Below, piece by piece: positions 26,853 to 35,472 of a stretch of DNA of 64,000 nucleotides. The position numbers were made by a program, and so were the translations under genes. Every line of letters begins with the position of its first letter. Position 1 is the first letter of the stretch. Below the pieces are notes generated by a model. That model was not told where the DNA came from. It did not search any database and worked only from the letters and a program-made list of their open reading frames with translations. This DNA comes from Bacillota bacterium. GTDB lineage: Bacteria > Bacillota > Clostridia > Christensenellales > JAEXRW01. The stretch covers positions 434,001 to 498,000 of the forward strand of contig JAEXRW010000025.1 of the NCBI GenBank assembly GCA_023454175.1. The letters are read 5' to 3'.

Positions 26853-27692
26853 ATGCTGGGTGCGCTTATTGGAGACATTGTTGGCTCTCGTTTCGAATGG
26901 CATAACATCAAAACGAAGGAATTCACTTTATTAACACATTCCTGTTTTGTTACTGACGACAGTATCATGTCCTTGGCCATAGCAAAAGCCATCTTGATGT
27001 GCAATGGGGATTATCGCAAACTCAGTGACCTCGCTGTGAAGTGTATGCAGGAGGTGGGTCGCCCCTACCCGCACTGCGGTTACGGTGGGATGTTTCGGCA
27101 CTGGATCTATTCAGATGACCCAGCACCATATAACAGCTTCGGTAACGGCGCAGCCATGCGTGTGAGCGCTTGCGGCTTTGCTGCAGCCAGTCTTGAAGAA
27201 GCCGTCAACATGTCCAGGATGGTCACAGAGGTCACGCACAGCCACCCTGAAGGCATCAGAGGCGCAGAAGCAACCACCGTGGCCATATTCCTCGCCAGGC
27301 AGGGTATAAGTATTCTGGAGATCCGTGACTATATAAATGCCCACTATTATCCCATGGACTTTACGCTGGAGGGCATCCGGGAAGAATATGCATTTGATGA
27401 GACCTGCCAGGGTACGGTCCCGCAGGCGTTGATGGCCTTTTTTGAATCTGAGGGTTTCGAAGATACGATTCGCAATGCCATATCATTAGGTGGCGACAGT
27501 GATACCCTGGCTGCCATTGCTGGAGGCATTGCAGAGGCCTACTATGGCATTCCCGCAGATATTCGTAAGCATTCACTGACTTTCCTGGATAAACGGCTGC
27601 TCCAGATCCTGATGGACTTTGAAAATGTTTATCCGCCACAGTTTAAAAATGCCGGAGTTGTACTAGGCCAGTTGCCCGGGAGTCCAGGGTGA
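26853..27692 (+). CDS. ADP-ribosylglycohydrolase family protein
   Basis: A 279-residue enzyme of the ARH/DraG family, which removes ADP-ribose from proteins or small molecules. The N-terminal motif LGALIGDIVGSRFEW, the metal-binding TDDS in FVTDDSIMSLAIAK and the C-terminal GGDSDTLAAIAGGIAEAYYG supply the two-magnesium site of the family. Also typical are GNGAAMRVSACGFAA and VTHSHPEGIRGAEA. It is divergent from the KdpD-like gene and is alone in its transcription unit. No ADP-ribosyltransferase is nearby, so the substrate is unclear. Confidence 0.88.
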   Translation: MLGALIGDIVGSRFEWHNIKTKEFTLLTHSCFVTDDSIMSLAIAKAILMCNGDYRKLSDLAVKCMQEVGRPYPHCGYGGMFRHWIYSDDPAPYNSFGNGAAMRVSACGFAAASLEEAVNMSRMVTEVTHSHPEGIRGAEATTVAIFLARQGISILEIRDYINAHYYPMDFTLEGIREEYAFDETCQGTVPQALMAFFESEGFEDTIRNAISLGGDSDTLAAIAGGIAEAYYGIPADIRKHSLTFLDKRLLQILMDFENVYPPQFKNAGVVLGQLPGSPG

Positions 27693-27903
27693 TGTCTGAA
27701 AGCTATGATTCAAGGGAAGACATAATGACATCGCTGGAATAGATTCAGTTCGCAAATAATACGGCCACGTTGATAGAATAAAGGAAAGGCCATCTGCCGA
27801 TAAAAGGATTTTATCAGAAGATGGCATTCATATGTCTGAACGACAGCATGAAATACCGGCCGGCAGACCTGCTATTTAGCTTTCTCCACCGCCCAGTCTC
27901 GGC

Positions 27904-28128
27904 TCAATTTAACCCGGGCGAGCATTCTGTAATCTTGCACATCAACCTTCGGCAATCATGAGAGCGGATTTCCCTACTTTTCAAGTCAACAATACCAGCA
28001 GGTGTATTAAGGGCAAAGGGTTCCGGGTCCATTTTTGCCAGTTCTTTATGTAAGTCGGATTGGGAAAGAATCAGCATTTCCTTAAATATGGTTCTTTTCT
28101 GAAGTTTTTTGCATGTTTCAAATACATA
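27904..28128 (-). pseudogene. Fragment of phage/plasmid primase (P4/D5 type)
   Basis: An open stretch of 74 codons on the minus strand contains FALNTPAGIVDLKSREIRSH followed by DCRRLMCKITECSPG. This closely matches the NTP.G..DL..G..R.HDP.DY.TKIT.V.P signature at the D5_N/primase C-terminal region of P4-type phage and ICE primases. It has no start, the reading frame upstream is broken and the rest of the gene is missing. It is probably a relic of a mobile element inside the segment between tRNA-Lys fragments 1 and 2. Confidence 0.6.
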
Positions 28129-28182
28129 TCAACTGCTTTTTGAAGCTCAGTGATATAACTAACCTCCGCCATACCCTTCCAC

Positions 28183-28245
28183 TTTCCTAAACCCAACCAA
28201 TTTGCTAATCAACTAAAAAGCAAAGCTCCCTATTATAGGGAGCTC
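28183..28245 (-). repeat. AAGCTCCC-type intergenic repeat, copy b
   Basis: The best-preserved of three related copies (others at 8194-8249 and 40867-40917), sharing TTCCTAA ... AACCAAT ... CTAA..AACTAAAAAG ... AAGCTCCC. Its right end is the perfect palindrome described as a terminator at 28224-28244. Confidence 0.55.
28224..28244 (-). terminator. Intrinsic terminator of the aminosugar operon
   Basis: Perfect 9-base arms AGCTCCCTA and TAGGGAGCT with a 3-base loop. Read on the minus strand it is followed by a T-rich run (TTGCTTTTTAG), so it would stop transcripts arriving from the gene ending at 28431. Confidence 0.65.
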
Positions 28246-28258
28246 TTGAATCACAGAA

Positions 28259-28339
28259 ATTGTGGTTGTTGATGGTGGAGGCGAGTCGCAGATTCGTTTT
28301 GCCTCCTGGAGATGAGCCGCAGGTTCATTTAACCACAAT
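28259..28339. repeat. Inverted-repeat element containing an imperfect tandem repeat
   Basis: Bounded by ATTGTGGTT (28259-28267) and AACCACAAT (28331-28339). Inside are two ~28-base imperfect copies: GGAG..GAGTCGCAGATTCGTTT and GGAG..GAGCCGCAGGTTCATTT. Function unknown; it could be a structured RNA in the 3' region of the aminosugar operon or a small mobile repeat. Confidence 0.45.
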
Positions 28340-28430
28340 ACCATTATAACTATTTTCCATAACGCTGGATACTGACTTTTTCGATACTCATCTTCGCTGT
28401 AGTTAATTATTCTACAAACCGTCCTTTTTA

Positions 28431-29822
28431 TTATAATACAGGCAACCCTGCCGCCGCCACCGATTGCCCTACCCGACGGCTCTTCTCATCTGGCAGATGT
28501 AACTTCAGTTTGGCGGCGTGTTCGGGATATTCGTCCCTTAATACGTTGACCGCTGTATTGTACAGGATGTTGCCGCCTTCGCCCGACATCACCCGGCCCA
28601 GGAGCAGGACGTGCTTCATGTTGTATAGCTTGGAATACAGGGCCAGCCCGTGACCTAGGTAAACCCCCAGGGAATCATAAACTGCTTTAGCTCGGTCGTC
28701 TCCCTGCTCCATCAGTTTCTGAACGGCTTTGAGCTTCTCTCCCGGCGATTCTTCGCTCAGCAGTTCGATACCCGCCGCAGATGCCAGCTTTATCACTGCG
28801 TCTTGTGAGAAATATTTCACCCCGCATCCCCTGTCCCCCGACCATTCATCAAGTGCACCGTTTGTATTTAAATCGATGGGTGTAAACGCCAGTTCGTTCA
28901 GCCAGCCCCGGATACATCCATCCGGCCCGATATATCCCGCCGCCTCGCTGGTTCCCATTGCCATACCCAACACATTGTTATCTCCCAGTTCCATCGCCCC
29001 CGCCAGCGCTGCCACGTCCCCATCGTTGCATACCGCCACCGGCACATTTCCTATCTCCTTAGCCGCGCGAAGGTAAATATCCTTGACTTCACGATTGAAC
29101 CGTTCACGGGGTACTTTGATGAAAAGCGACGCCACCATGCACCGGTTGTCCACATAGATGCCCGCGCTGCTTACGCCGATCGCGTCCACCCGCGGCATTT
29201 GGGATGCAGCGGTTCTGAATGCGCTTAAGATTCCCTCGTAATGGTAGCGGGGGTCGCTGTTCATCTTGGGGTGCCATACTACCTCTTCTGAAAATACCGC
29301 TTGGCCGTCGATCACGGCCGAGACTTTCCGGTCGCTCCCGCCCGCGTCAAAGCCAATCCGGCAGCCTTTAAGGTTTCCCCCAACCATCAGCCCCGATTCC
29401 TTTTCGGTAGGTGTTTCCTCATAGGGCAAATAGGTGCCTTCAAGAGGGTGCTCATAGACCCGTGCCATGAACCCGGCATCAAATGCACGTGCCCCACATG
29501 GGCTGTACGTCTGAGAGATATACCGCGCCATCCCCGCATCCCCGCAGATGAAAATGCGGTATCCGCCTTTCATCCACAGCATTGTTTTGACCATGCGCTC
29601 TATGTATAGCCTGTCGGAGTTTTCAAATTCAGGTGTGCCGTGTATGTGGGTTTTATAGACCGATATTTGCCCGTTATCCCGCTCCAGCGCGATGGCCAGC
29701 GGCCTCCCGCCGTTCTTTCGGGTGCTTTCCTCATATGCTGTTATGTAGGAAGTGAATGGGATAAAACCGGGGTCGAGTACTGGGATGTTTCCGATATGCA
29801 TTTTGATTCCGTGCAGGTTCAT
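28431..29822 (-). CDS. ROK/BadF-type sugar kinase-like ATPase
   Basis: A 463-residue ASKHA-fold protein. An N-terminal region of about 155 residues without a recognised domain precedes the kinase part, which begins with the phosphate-1 motif CRIGFDAGGSDRKVSAVIDG. Later segments AIGVSSAGIYVDNR, VAVCNDGDVAALAGAM (catalytic Asp position) and NVLGMAMGTSEAAGYIG fit the ROK/BadF glucokinase-like pattern. The ATG at 29822 overlaps the upstream PIG-L stop (ATGA). As last gene of an aminosugar operon, after the deacetylase and deaminase, it is a candidate glucosamine or N-acetylglucosamine kinase. The extra N-terminal domain is unusual for a ROK kinase. Confidence 0.7.
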   Translation of the reverse strand: MNLHGIKMHIGNIPVLDPGFIPFTSYITAYEESTRKNGGRPLAIALERDNGQISVYKTHIHGTPEFENSDRLYIERMVKTMLWMKGGYRIFICGDAGMARYISQTYSPCGARAFDAGFMARVYEHPLEGTYLPYEETPTEKESGLMVGGNLKGCRIGFDAGGSDRKVSAVIDGQAVFSEEVVWHPKMNSDPRYHYEGILSAFRTAASQMPRVDAIGVSSAGIYVDNRCMVASLFIKVPRERFNREVKDIYLRAAKEIGNVPVAVCNDGDVAALAGAMELGDNNVLGMAMGTSEAAGYIGPDGCIRGWLNELAFTPIDLNTNGALDEWSGDRGCGVKYFSQDAVIKLASAAGIELLSEESPGEKLKAVQKLMEQGDDRAKAVYDSLGVYLGHGLALYSKLYNMKHVLLLGRVMSGEGGNILYNTAVNVLRDEYPEHAAKLKLHLPDEKSRRVGQSVAAAGLPVL

Positions 29823-30670
29823 TTCCCCATCCTCCCCAGTTTCTCGGCCACGTCCTTTTTGAATGCGTCTATTTTTTTACAGATGAAATCCTCAGGCTTG
29901 GCAGTTGTATCCTCCAGTAGCTCCGTCATGTCGATGCCGATGATGGCTGCTGAATACGTGTCAATGCTGTGGTCCCCCAGAAATGTCGCGTTTGCCCTGC
30001 GCCTTCCCATCGCCGCAAGGTCGTACCGTTTCCCCCCGCAGATTTGTGAGTCGAATACCCCCAGCACCGCTGCTGCAACATTTTCATGGTCCGATGCATC
30101 AAACACCGCCTTTTCAGTATCCGCCAGCCAGTCCAGGCTCCGCCACACTTCCATGCCGTAGAGTTTCTCCGGCCGCTTCTCTTTCGGCAGTTCGCGAAGC
30201 GCGGATATCGTGCGGAGCACGGTTGCCACGTGTGTGTCGTGCTTGTCCGCCAGGTTATGCGTATAGACCACCTGTGGTGAGCAGGCCAGGATGATATCCT
30301 CCAGTTCAGCTATCAGACCCGGTGTTGCGATGCTTTTTACCTCTTTACTTCTGTAATGGAGTTGTACCTGCGCGGAGTATCCCCCTGCCTTCGCCGCACT
30401 GTTTTGCTCTTCGGCACGTACGTCCTTCATTTCTTCGTCAGTGAAGCGCGCATAGATGCCGTCCCGGGGCGACCCAGCGCCATCGGTCACGATCACACTG
30501 GTGAACCATTTGTCCACCACCCCATAGCACTCGGCGATGGCGTTGTATGCCATGATTTCGGTGTCGTCCTGGTGCGCCGCGATGCACAATGAAGTGGTCC
30601 GGTTTAATGCAGATTTAACCGCTGTGCCATCCGGTACATATATCTGTGCTTTTTCATTACGGAATCTCAT
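29819..30670 (-). CDS. PIG-L family N-acetylglucosamine deacetylase
   Basis: A 283-residue zinc-dependent deacetylase of the PIG-L/LmbE family. The metal-binding N-terminal motif is CIAAHQDDTEIMA (a Gln variant of the usual AHPDD), and the third metal ligand appears in VYTHNLADKHDTHVAT. The family removes acetyl groups from N-acetylglucosamine-containing compounds. ATG 30670 is chosen because GGAGG lies 8 bases upstream; the ORF could start at 30685, overlapping the SIS gene stop, but without a site. Placed between the SIS-type deaminase and a kinase, it fits deacetylation of GlcNAc (or a GlcNAc disaccharide) to glucosamine inside the cell. Confidence 0.85.
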   Translation of the reverse strand: MRFRNEKAQIYVPDGTAVKSALNRTTSLCIAAHQDDTEIMAYNAIAECYGVVDKWFTSVIVTDGAGSPRDGIYARFTDEEMKDVRAEEQNSAAKAGGYSAQVQLHYRSKEVKSIATPGLIAELEDIILACSPQVVYTHNLADKHDTHVATVLRTISALRELPKEKRPEKLYGMEVWRSLDWLADTEKAVFDASDHENVAAAVLGVFDSQICGGKRYDLAAMGRRRANATFLGDHSIDTYSAAIIGIDMTELLEDTTAKPEDFICKKIDAFKKDVAEKLGRMGK

Positions 30671-30684
30671 AATGGGTTCCTCCA

Positions 30685-31716
30685 TTATTTTGTTACAGTA
30701 ATTTTCTTCAAACTTCTGGGTTCATCCGGGCTCAGCCCTTTTTGTGTCGCCAGTCCGTATGCAAAGAGCTGGGCCACCGCCACATGGTGGAAAGGTTCCA
30801 CCAGCGGCTCCGCTGATGGGACAAATACCGTTTCATTGGCATACTCCGCCAGATCAGTCGAATCCGTCACCATCAATATGTCCGCGTCCATCTTCCGCAG
30901 CTGTCGTGCGATGTCCAGCGCATCCTTCTTGGCTGCGTCGCTGCTGGCGTACAGGATCACGGGCGTGTTCTTTTCGATCATCGCCAGCGGCCCGTGCCAG
31001 AAGTCCGATATCGCATAGGCTTTTGCGCCCATGTAGGTCGTTTCCTGTATTTTCAGCGCCGCCTCCAGCGCCACGGGGTATAGCAGCCCGCGCGCCAGGA
31101 TGATGCACTTTTCCGCAAATTTATACCGGCCCGCCGCCCGGATCACCTCGTCAGCCTTCTCTAATTGTCTTTCCAGCGCATCGGGCATGTTCCGGAGGGA
31201 TCTGATGAGGGAATCTTCCCCGTTCCAGCTCGCCGCCAGCACCTCCAGGATGAAAAGCTCCGACATGAATGTTTTCGTGGCCGCCACACTTTTTTCCGGG
31301 CCCGCGTTGCAGTAGAGGTGGTACTGCGCTTCCTTTGCGATGGGGGAGTTTTCAGAGTTAGTGATGGCCACCGTCAGTGCGCCCTGCCCGTTCGCGCATT
31401 TCAATACCTCACGCACGTCCTCCGCCATCCCCGATTGGGTCACGCCTATCACCAGCGCGTTTTTATAGTCCATCCTGCTTCCATATAAAGTTATCACGGA
31501 TGGGGCCGCCAGGGATACGGGCTTGCCCGTCAGTATCTCGATGCAGTATTTAGCGTACACCGCCGCATGGTCCGATGTCCCGCGCGCCGCGATCACAACG
31601 TTTCGGATGTTATTCCTTATAGCCTCCTGCGTGATGGCGCGTATTTTATCGATATTAAGTGTGCCGCAGTCCCGTAACACCCGCGGCTGATCCATGATCT
31701 CATCCAGCATATGCAT
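30685..31716 (-). CDS. SIS-domain aminosugar phosphate isomerase/deaminase (GlmD/AgaS-like)
   Basis: A 343-residue protein equivalent to the C-terminal isomerase half of GlmS, with two SIS domains. Motifs include MLDEIMDQPRVLRDC, AARGTSDHAAVYAKY, GVTQSGMAEDVREV, PEKSVAATKTFMSEL, ILARGLLYPVALEAALKIQE and AYAISDFWHGPLAMI. No glutaminase domain is present, so it should release ammonia from glucosamine-6-phosphate to give fructose-6-phosphate, or act on a related aminosugar phosphate. The start overlaps the end of the MsmK gene; ATG 31716 or 31710 are both possible, with GGAGG 12 bases before the first. Confidence 0.85.
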   Translation of the reverse strand: MHMLDEIMDQPRVLRDCGTLNIDKIRAITQEAIRNNIRNVVIAARGTSDHAAVYAKYCIEILTGKPVSLAAPSVITLYGSRMDYKNALVIGVTQSGMAEDVREVLKCANGQGALTVAITNSENSPIAKEAQYHLYCNAGPEKSVAATKTFMSELFILEVLAASWNGEDSLIRSLRNMPDALERQLEKADEVIRAAGRYKFAEKCIILARGLLYPVALEAALKIQETTYMGAKAYAISDFWHGPLAMIEKNTPVILYASSDAAKKDALDIARQLRKMDADILMVTDSTDLAEYANETVFVPSAEPLVEPFHHVAVAQLFAYGLATQKGLSPDEPRSLKKITVTK

Positions 31717-32860
31717 GGTTCACTGGTTCCTCCGTTGTTTTTGGATTTCTGTATAGCAGTGACTCTTCCGTTTCCTTATCAAAGAAGTGGCACTTCTTCA
31801 TGTCCGCCGCGATCTGGATGGTATCCCCCGCCGATGCCTCCAGATAGGGTTCCACCTGCGCGGTCAGGCGCTGCCCCTCGCAGAGCAAGTAAAGGTAGGT
31901 CTGCGCCCCCATGTGTTCCGCCACCTCGCACTTAGCCTCCAGGAGGCTTTCTTTCATGCTTTCACGGTGGTATGCGCTGGAGTATAAGCTCTCGGGTCGT
32001 ATCCCCATCACCACCGGTTTGCCTATATGCGTGAGGATTCCGGGCAGCTTTGCTACAGTTTCCGGCAATGGCAGCTCATACTTGCCGAATACTGCACAGA
32101 TGCCCTTCCCGGGCTTATCCTTCAGAATTACATCAACAAAGTTCATCTGCGGCGTCCCGATGAATCCCGCTACGAACATGTTGACAGGTTTGTCGTACAC
32201 TTTTTGCGGCGCGTCGGCCTGCTGGATCCTGCCGTCCTTCATCACCACGATGCGGGTCCCCATCGTCATGGCCTCCACCTGGTCGTGGGTCACATAGACG
32301 AAAGTGGTTTTCAGGTCGTTGTGCAGTTTGGAGATGTTCACGCGCATCTGTCCGCGGAGTTTTGCGTCCAGGTTGGAAAGCGGCTCGTCGAAAAGGAATA
32401 CCTTCGGGCTGCGCACCATGGCGCGTCCCACCGCCACGCGCTGCTTCTGCCCGCCCGAAAGCTCCTTTGGCTTGCGTTTGAGCAGCGGCGTCAATTCCAG
32501 CAGCGCTGCTGTCTCCTCTACTTTTTTACGGATCTCTTTCCTTGGCACCTTCCGTGAGCTCAGCGGAAAGGCCAGGTTGTCATAGACAGAAAGGTGCGGG
32601 TATAGCGCGTAGCTTTGGAAGACCATCGCGATGTCCCTGTCCTTGGGCAACACGTTGTTCATCAGCAGATCGTCGATGTAGAGCTGTCCGCCCGATATGC
32701 TCTCCAGTCCCGCGATCATGCGCAGCGTAGTGGATTTTCCGCATCCGCTGGGTCCCACCAGTACGACGAATTCGCCGTCTTCGATCTCCAGGTTGAAGTC
32801 CGAGACAGCCTCCACGGTTCCGTATTTTTTTATGATTCCCTGTAATGACAGGCTTGCCAT
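31700..32860 (-). CDS. Sugar ABC transporter ATPase (MsmK/UgpC family)
   Basis: A 386-residue ATPase: Walker A GPSGCGKSTTLRMIAG, Q-loop MVFQSYALYPHLS, signature LSGGQKQRVAVGRAM, Walker B VFLFDEPLSNLDAKLR, H-loop YVTHDQVEAMTMG. The C-terminal ~140 residues form the TOBE/OB regulatory domain of MalK-type proteins. It energises the sugar importer encoded at 35473-38668 and, as the only such ATPase in the window, could also power the importer at 14151-16006, which lacks one. Its 3' end overlaps the SIS gene. Confidence 0.93.
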   Translation of the reverse strand: MASLSLQGIIKKYGTVEAVSDFNLEIEDGEFVVLVGPSGCGKSTTLRMIAGLESISGGQLYIDDLLMNNVLPKDRDIAMVFQSYALYPHLSVYDNLAFPLSSRKVPRKEIRKKVEETAALLELTPLLKRKPKELSGGQKQRVAVGRAMVRSPKVFLFDEPLSNLDAKLRGQMRVNISKLHNDLKTTFVYVTHDQVEAMTMGTRIVVMKDGRIQQADAPQKVYDKPVNMFVAGFIGTPQMNFVDVILKDKPGKGICAVFGKYELPLPETVAKLPGILTHIGKPVVMGIRPESLYSSAYHRESMKESLLEAKCEVAEHMGAQTYLYLLCEGQRLTAQVEPYLEASAGDTIQIAADMKKCHFFDKETEESLLYRNPKTTEEPVNHAYAG

Positions 32861-32876
32861 CTTCTTTATCCCCCAG

Positions 32877-33632
32877 TTAATGCTTTTTTGATGCTACACG
32901 GTTCCTGTATTCGTTGGGCGTCATGCCCGTCGTTTTCTTGAATATCCTTGAAAAGTACGCCAGTTCCGAGAAGCCCACGCTCTCCGAGATCTCATACACT
33001 TTCTTGTAGGTCTCCGCTAATTGTTTTTTGGCTGATTCGATACGCACCCCGTTCACGATATCGATAAAGTTCTTGTTCGTGGCCTTTTTCAGCACCTTGC
33101 ACAGGTACCAGGTGGATACGAAGAGATGGCTGGCCACCTGCTCCAGCGTGATTTTTTCGGCGAAATGCTCCATGATGTATTTCACGGCCTTGGTCGCCAG
33201 GAAGTTCCCCGGTCCCTCGTCGATGGTCAGGCCCTGCTCCTCCGCCCCGCCCTTGGATGTGCCGATCTCGGTGATGGCCGCCTCCAGTGCATCTACGATA
33301 TCTTCGATCCGCGAGGGTTTCATGATCATGCGCAGTACGCCCAGGTTCACCGCTTCCAGCGCGTATTCAAATTCACGGTACCCCGTCAGCACGATCACCT
33401 GCATATCCTTGTGGATGGCCTTTAATTCCCTTACCACTTCCAGCCCGTTCTTCCCCGGCATACGGATGTCGGTGAATAGGATATCGGGTTTCAGCTTCTC
33501 CACCAGCTCCAGGCCCGCATCCCCGTTGTCCGCTGTACCCGATACCGCGCAGTTGTATTCCTCCCACGGCACCGTCTGTTTCAGGCCTTCCACGATGATG
33601 TCCTCGTCATCCACCAATACCACTTTATACAC
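32877..33632 (-). CDS. YesN-type response regulator with AraC output domain
   Basis: A 251-residue regulator. The receiver has VVLVDDEDIIVEGL, the phospho-Asp in DILFTDIRMPGKNG, and VLTGYREFEYA with MIMKPSR. The C-terminal ~100 residues are an AraC-type double helix-turn-helix (EQVASHLFVSTWYLCKVLKK; VYEISESVGFSELAYFSRIFKK; GMTPNEYRN). The start is GTG 33632. It pairs with the YesM-like kinase at 38979 and should control the aminosugar operon. It lies inside that operon, 16 bases before the MsmK gene. Confidence 0.9.
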   Translation of the reverse strand: MYKVVLVDDEDIIVEGLKQTVPWEEYNCAVSGTADNGDAGLELVEKLKPDILFTDIRMPGKNGLEVVRELKAIHKDMQVIVLTGYREFEYALEAVNLGVLRMIMKPSRIEDIVDALEAAITEIGTSKGGAEEQGLTIDEGPGNFLATKAVKYIMEHFAEKITLEQVASHLFVSTWYLCKVLKKATNKNFIDIVNGVRIESAKKQLAETYKKVYEISESVGFSELAYFSRIFKKTTGMTPNEYRNRVASKKH

Positions 33633-33650
33633 AGTTCTTCCGCCTCCGCT

Positions 33651-35204
33651 TCAGGATCTGGGGTTCCTGCCCGCCGGTTCCCTGTTCTCCTTGAATAGTC
33701 TTGATAGTGCCGTCAGGGCTTCATGGGTATATTCAAACGTCGCAACGTGGCACGCTGGTGCTGTTTCTCCATCCAAATCATACGGTGTTCGGAGGGATAC
33801 CGCCAGCACCCGTTTCCCGGCATCCGTCAATCGTCTGTACAGTTCCCGCTGTGATTTATGTACCCCTGCTTCCGTCATGCCTAGTATCACTGTCATGTAA
33901 GTTGAACATGCCTGGATGAGGGTGTCTTTCCCGTCTTTTGTGATGTCTGGATCAAATGTTATATGGTGTGTCCCCAGCAGCGCACCGATCGCTTGTGCAA
34001 AATCCGGCGTCGCCTTCGGCTCGTCCTCCGCCGGGTTCCCTATTCTGAATTCCGGGCCTGCAACAATGGTGTTTTCGCTGTCCGGGAGGAACCATCTTCC
34101 ACGAATGGTCGCGATGCTTCCGTTATATAGTTTTCGCGCAAAGTCCTTATGTTCCTTCTTGCTCACTGTTGCGGAAATGTCGGCACGGTTTCTCTCCCAA
34201 AGCCCCGCTTTTTCCTTTGCCCGCATGACCCGTTCAAATGCCTCGTTCAGTCTTTTGATGGGCAGTTCGCCTGAAAGCACCGCTGCCTTTATGGCCACCG
34301 CCGCCTCCAGCTGCCGCTCGTACGTATGGCTGATGCAGACCATATCCGCACCGGCTTTGATCGCCATCACCGCCGCCTTCGCCGTGCCGTACCGCTCCGT
34401 GATGGCCCCCATCTCCAGGCAGTCTGTGATGACGAGTCCGGTAAACCCAAGCCTCTCGCGCAGCAGCCCAGTGATCACGGCTTTAGAGACTGACGCAGGG
34501 TGTTCTTGATCGATACATTCTGTGATCAGGTGGCCCGCCATCACCATCGGGCAGCCGTTTTCAATGGCATATTTGAATGGGTGTAGTTCTAACTCATCTA
34601 GCCGGTTTATACTGTGTTTTAATATGGGCAGCCCGATGTGCGCATCCGTTTCCGTATCCCCGCTCCCTGGGAAATGCTTTGCGCATCCCAGCACGCCGCC
34701 CTTTTCCAGTCCCTTGATCATGGCGCTACCTAGTTCCGCAACACGTTTTGGGTCCGCCCCGTACGAACGCACGCCGATTCCTGTGTTTTTCGGGTTGCAG
34801 ATCACATCCATGCAGGGGGCAAAGTCGATATGGATGCCCAGCGACCGAAGTTCCTTCCCCAGCATTTCCCCCATGTGAGAGACTTCCTCTGGGTCTTGAA
34901 CTGCCGCTGACACCGCCATGTTCCCGGGGAAAGGAGTGATGGCCCCCTGGAACCGGTCCACTGAGCCGCACTCCTGGTCCGCTGTTATGAATGCCGGCAG
35001 CCCGTTTTCCTTCAGGCACAGCTCCTGCAGTCCCTGCGTTAATCTCGCAGTCTGTTCCGCAGATTTGATGTTGCGGGAGAAGAGGATCACGTTCCCGATA
35101 TGCCCCCGCGTGATCATCCTTGCACAGTTTCCTTCCGTCCCTTTGAATCCCGCTACGATCAACTGCCCTATTTTGATTTCGATATCGATATTGTCGTACT
35201 TCAT
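33651..35204 (-). CDS. nagZ: Glycoside hydrolase family 3 beta-N-acetylhexosaminidase (NagZ-like)
   Basis: A 517-residue enzyme without a signal peptide, so cytoplasmic. The GH3 barrel has ITADQECGSVDRFQG, IDFAPCMDV, the NagZ loop CAKHFPGSGDTETDAHIGLP that carries the His-Asp acid/base pair (usual form KHFPGHGD), and the nucleophile in LVITDCLEMGAI. A C-terminal domain of about 170 residues follows. It releases terminal beta-GlcNAc from imported chitin- or peptidoglycan-derived oligosaccharides. ATG 35204 is preferred (AGGA a few bases upstream); the open frame extends 33 codons further but that part looks non-coding. It sits between the importer and the intracellular aminosugar enzymes. Confidence 0.88.
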   Translation of the reverse strand: MKYDNIDIEIKIGQLIVAGFKGTEGNCARMITRGHIGNVILFSRNIKSAEQTARLTQGLQELCLKENGLPAFITADQECGSVDRFQGAITPFPGNMAVSAAVQDPEEVSHMGEMLGKELRSLGIHIDFAPCMDVICNPKNTGIGVRSYGADPKRVAELGSAMIKGLEKGGVLGCAKHFPGSGDTETDAHIGLPILKHSINRLDELELHPFKYAIENGCPMVMAGHLITECIDQEHPASVSKAVITGLLRERLGFTGLVITDCLEMGAITERYGTAKAAVMAIKAGADMVCISHTYERQLEAAVAIKAAVLSGELPIKRLNEAFERVMRAKEKAGLWERNRADISATVSKKEHKDFARKLYNGSIATIRGRWFLPDSENTIVAGPEFRIGNPAEDEPKATPDFAQAIGALLGTHHITFDPDITKDGKDTLIQACSTYMTVILGMTEAGVHKSQRELYRRLTDAGKRVLAVSLRTPYDLDGETAPACHVATFEYTHEALTALSRLFKENREPAGRNPRS

Positions 35205-35472
35205 TGGTCCTGAATCCCATTCTTGTTTTAAGGATGTATTTGGCGTTACGCTGCTGCAAAAGTGCCCCATAAAACCATTTGCAGCAGCGCCGCCATTCTT
35301 CAAGGAGGAGTATTCCTTGCAACTCTCGATTTGAATTCCCCGTGGTGCTCAACAGAACCCCTGCGTTTAAATTTCCACTATTGAATCGTCCCGAAGGGAC
35401 ACCACAATTCTTAATTCTTAACTCTTAATTATCAATTGCCTTCGTAGTCAGTTTGTTCTCCCTGTCAGCCGT

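Larger units (their letters stand above)
27693..28430. other. Non-coding region with primase relic, hairpins and repeat elements
   Basis: About 740 bases between the ADP-ribosylglycohydrolase and the ROK-like gene. It contains an inverted repeat at about 27791-27827 (arms GCCATCT/AGATGGC and GATAAAA/TTTATC), a decayed primase fragment (27904-28128), an AAGCTCCC repeat whose palindrome serves as terminator (28183-28245), and an 81-base element bounded by ATTGTGGTT/AACCACAAT (28259-28339). No intact gene was found. Confidence 0.6.
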
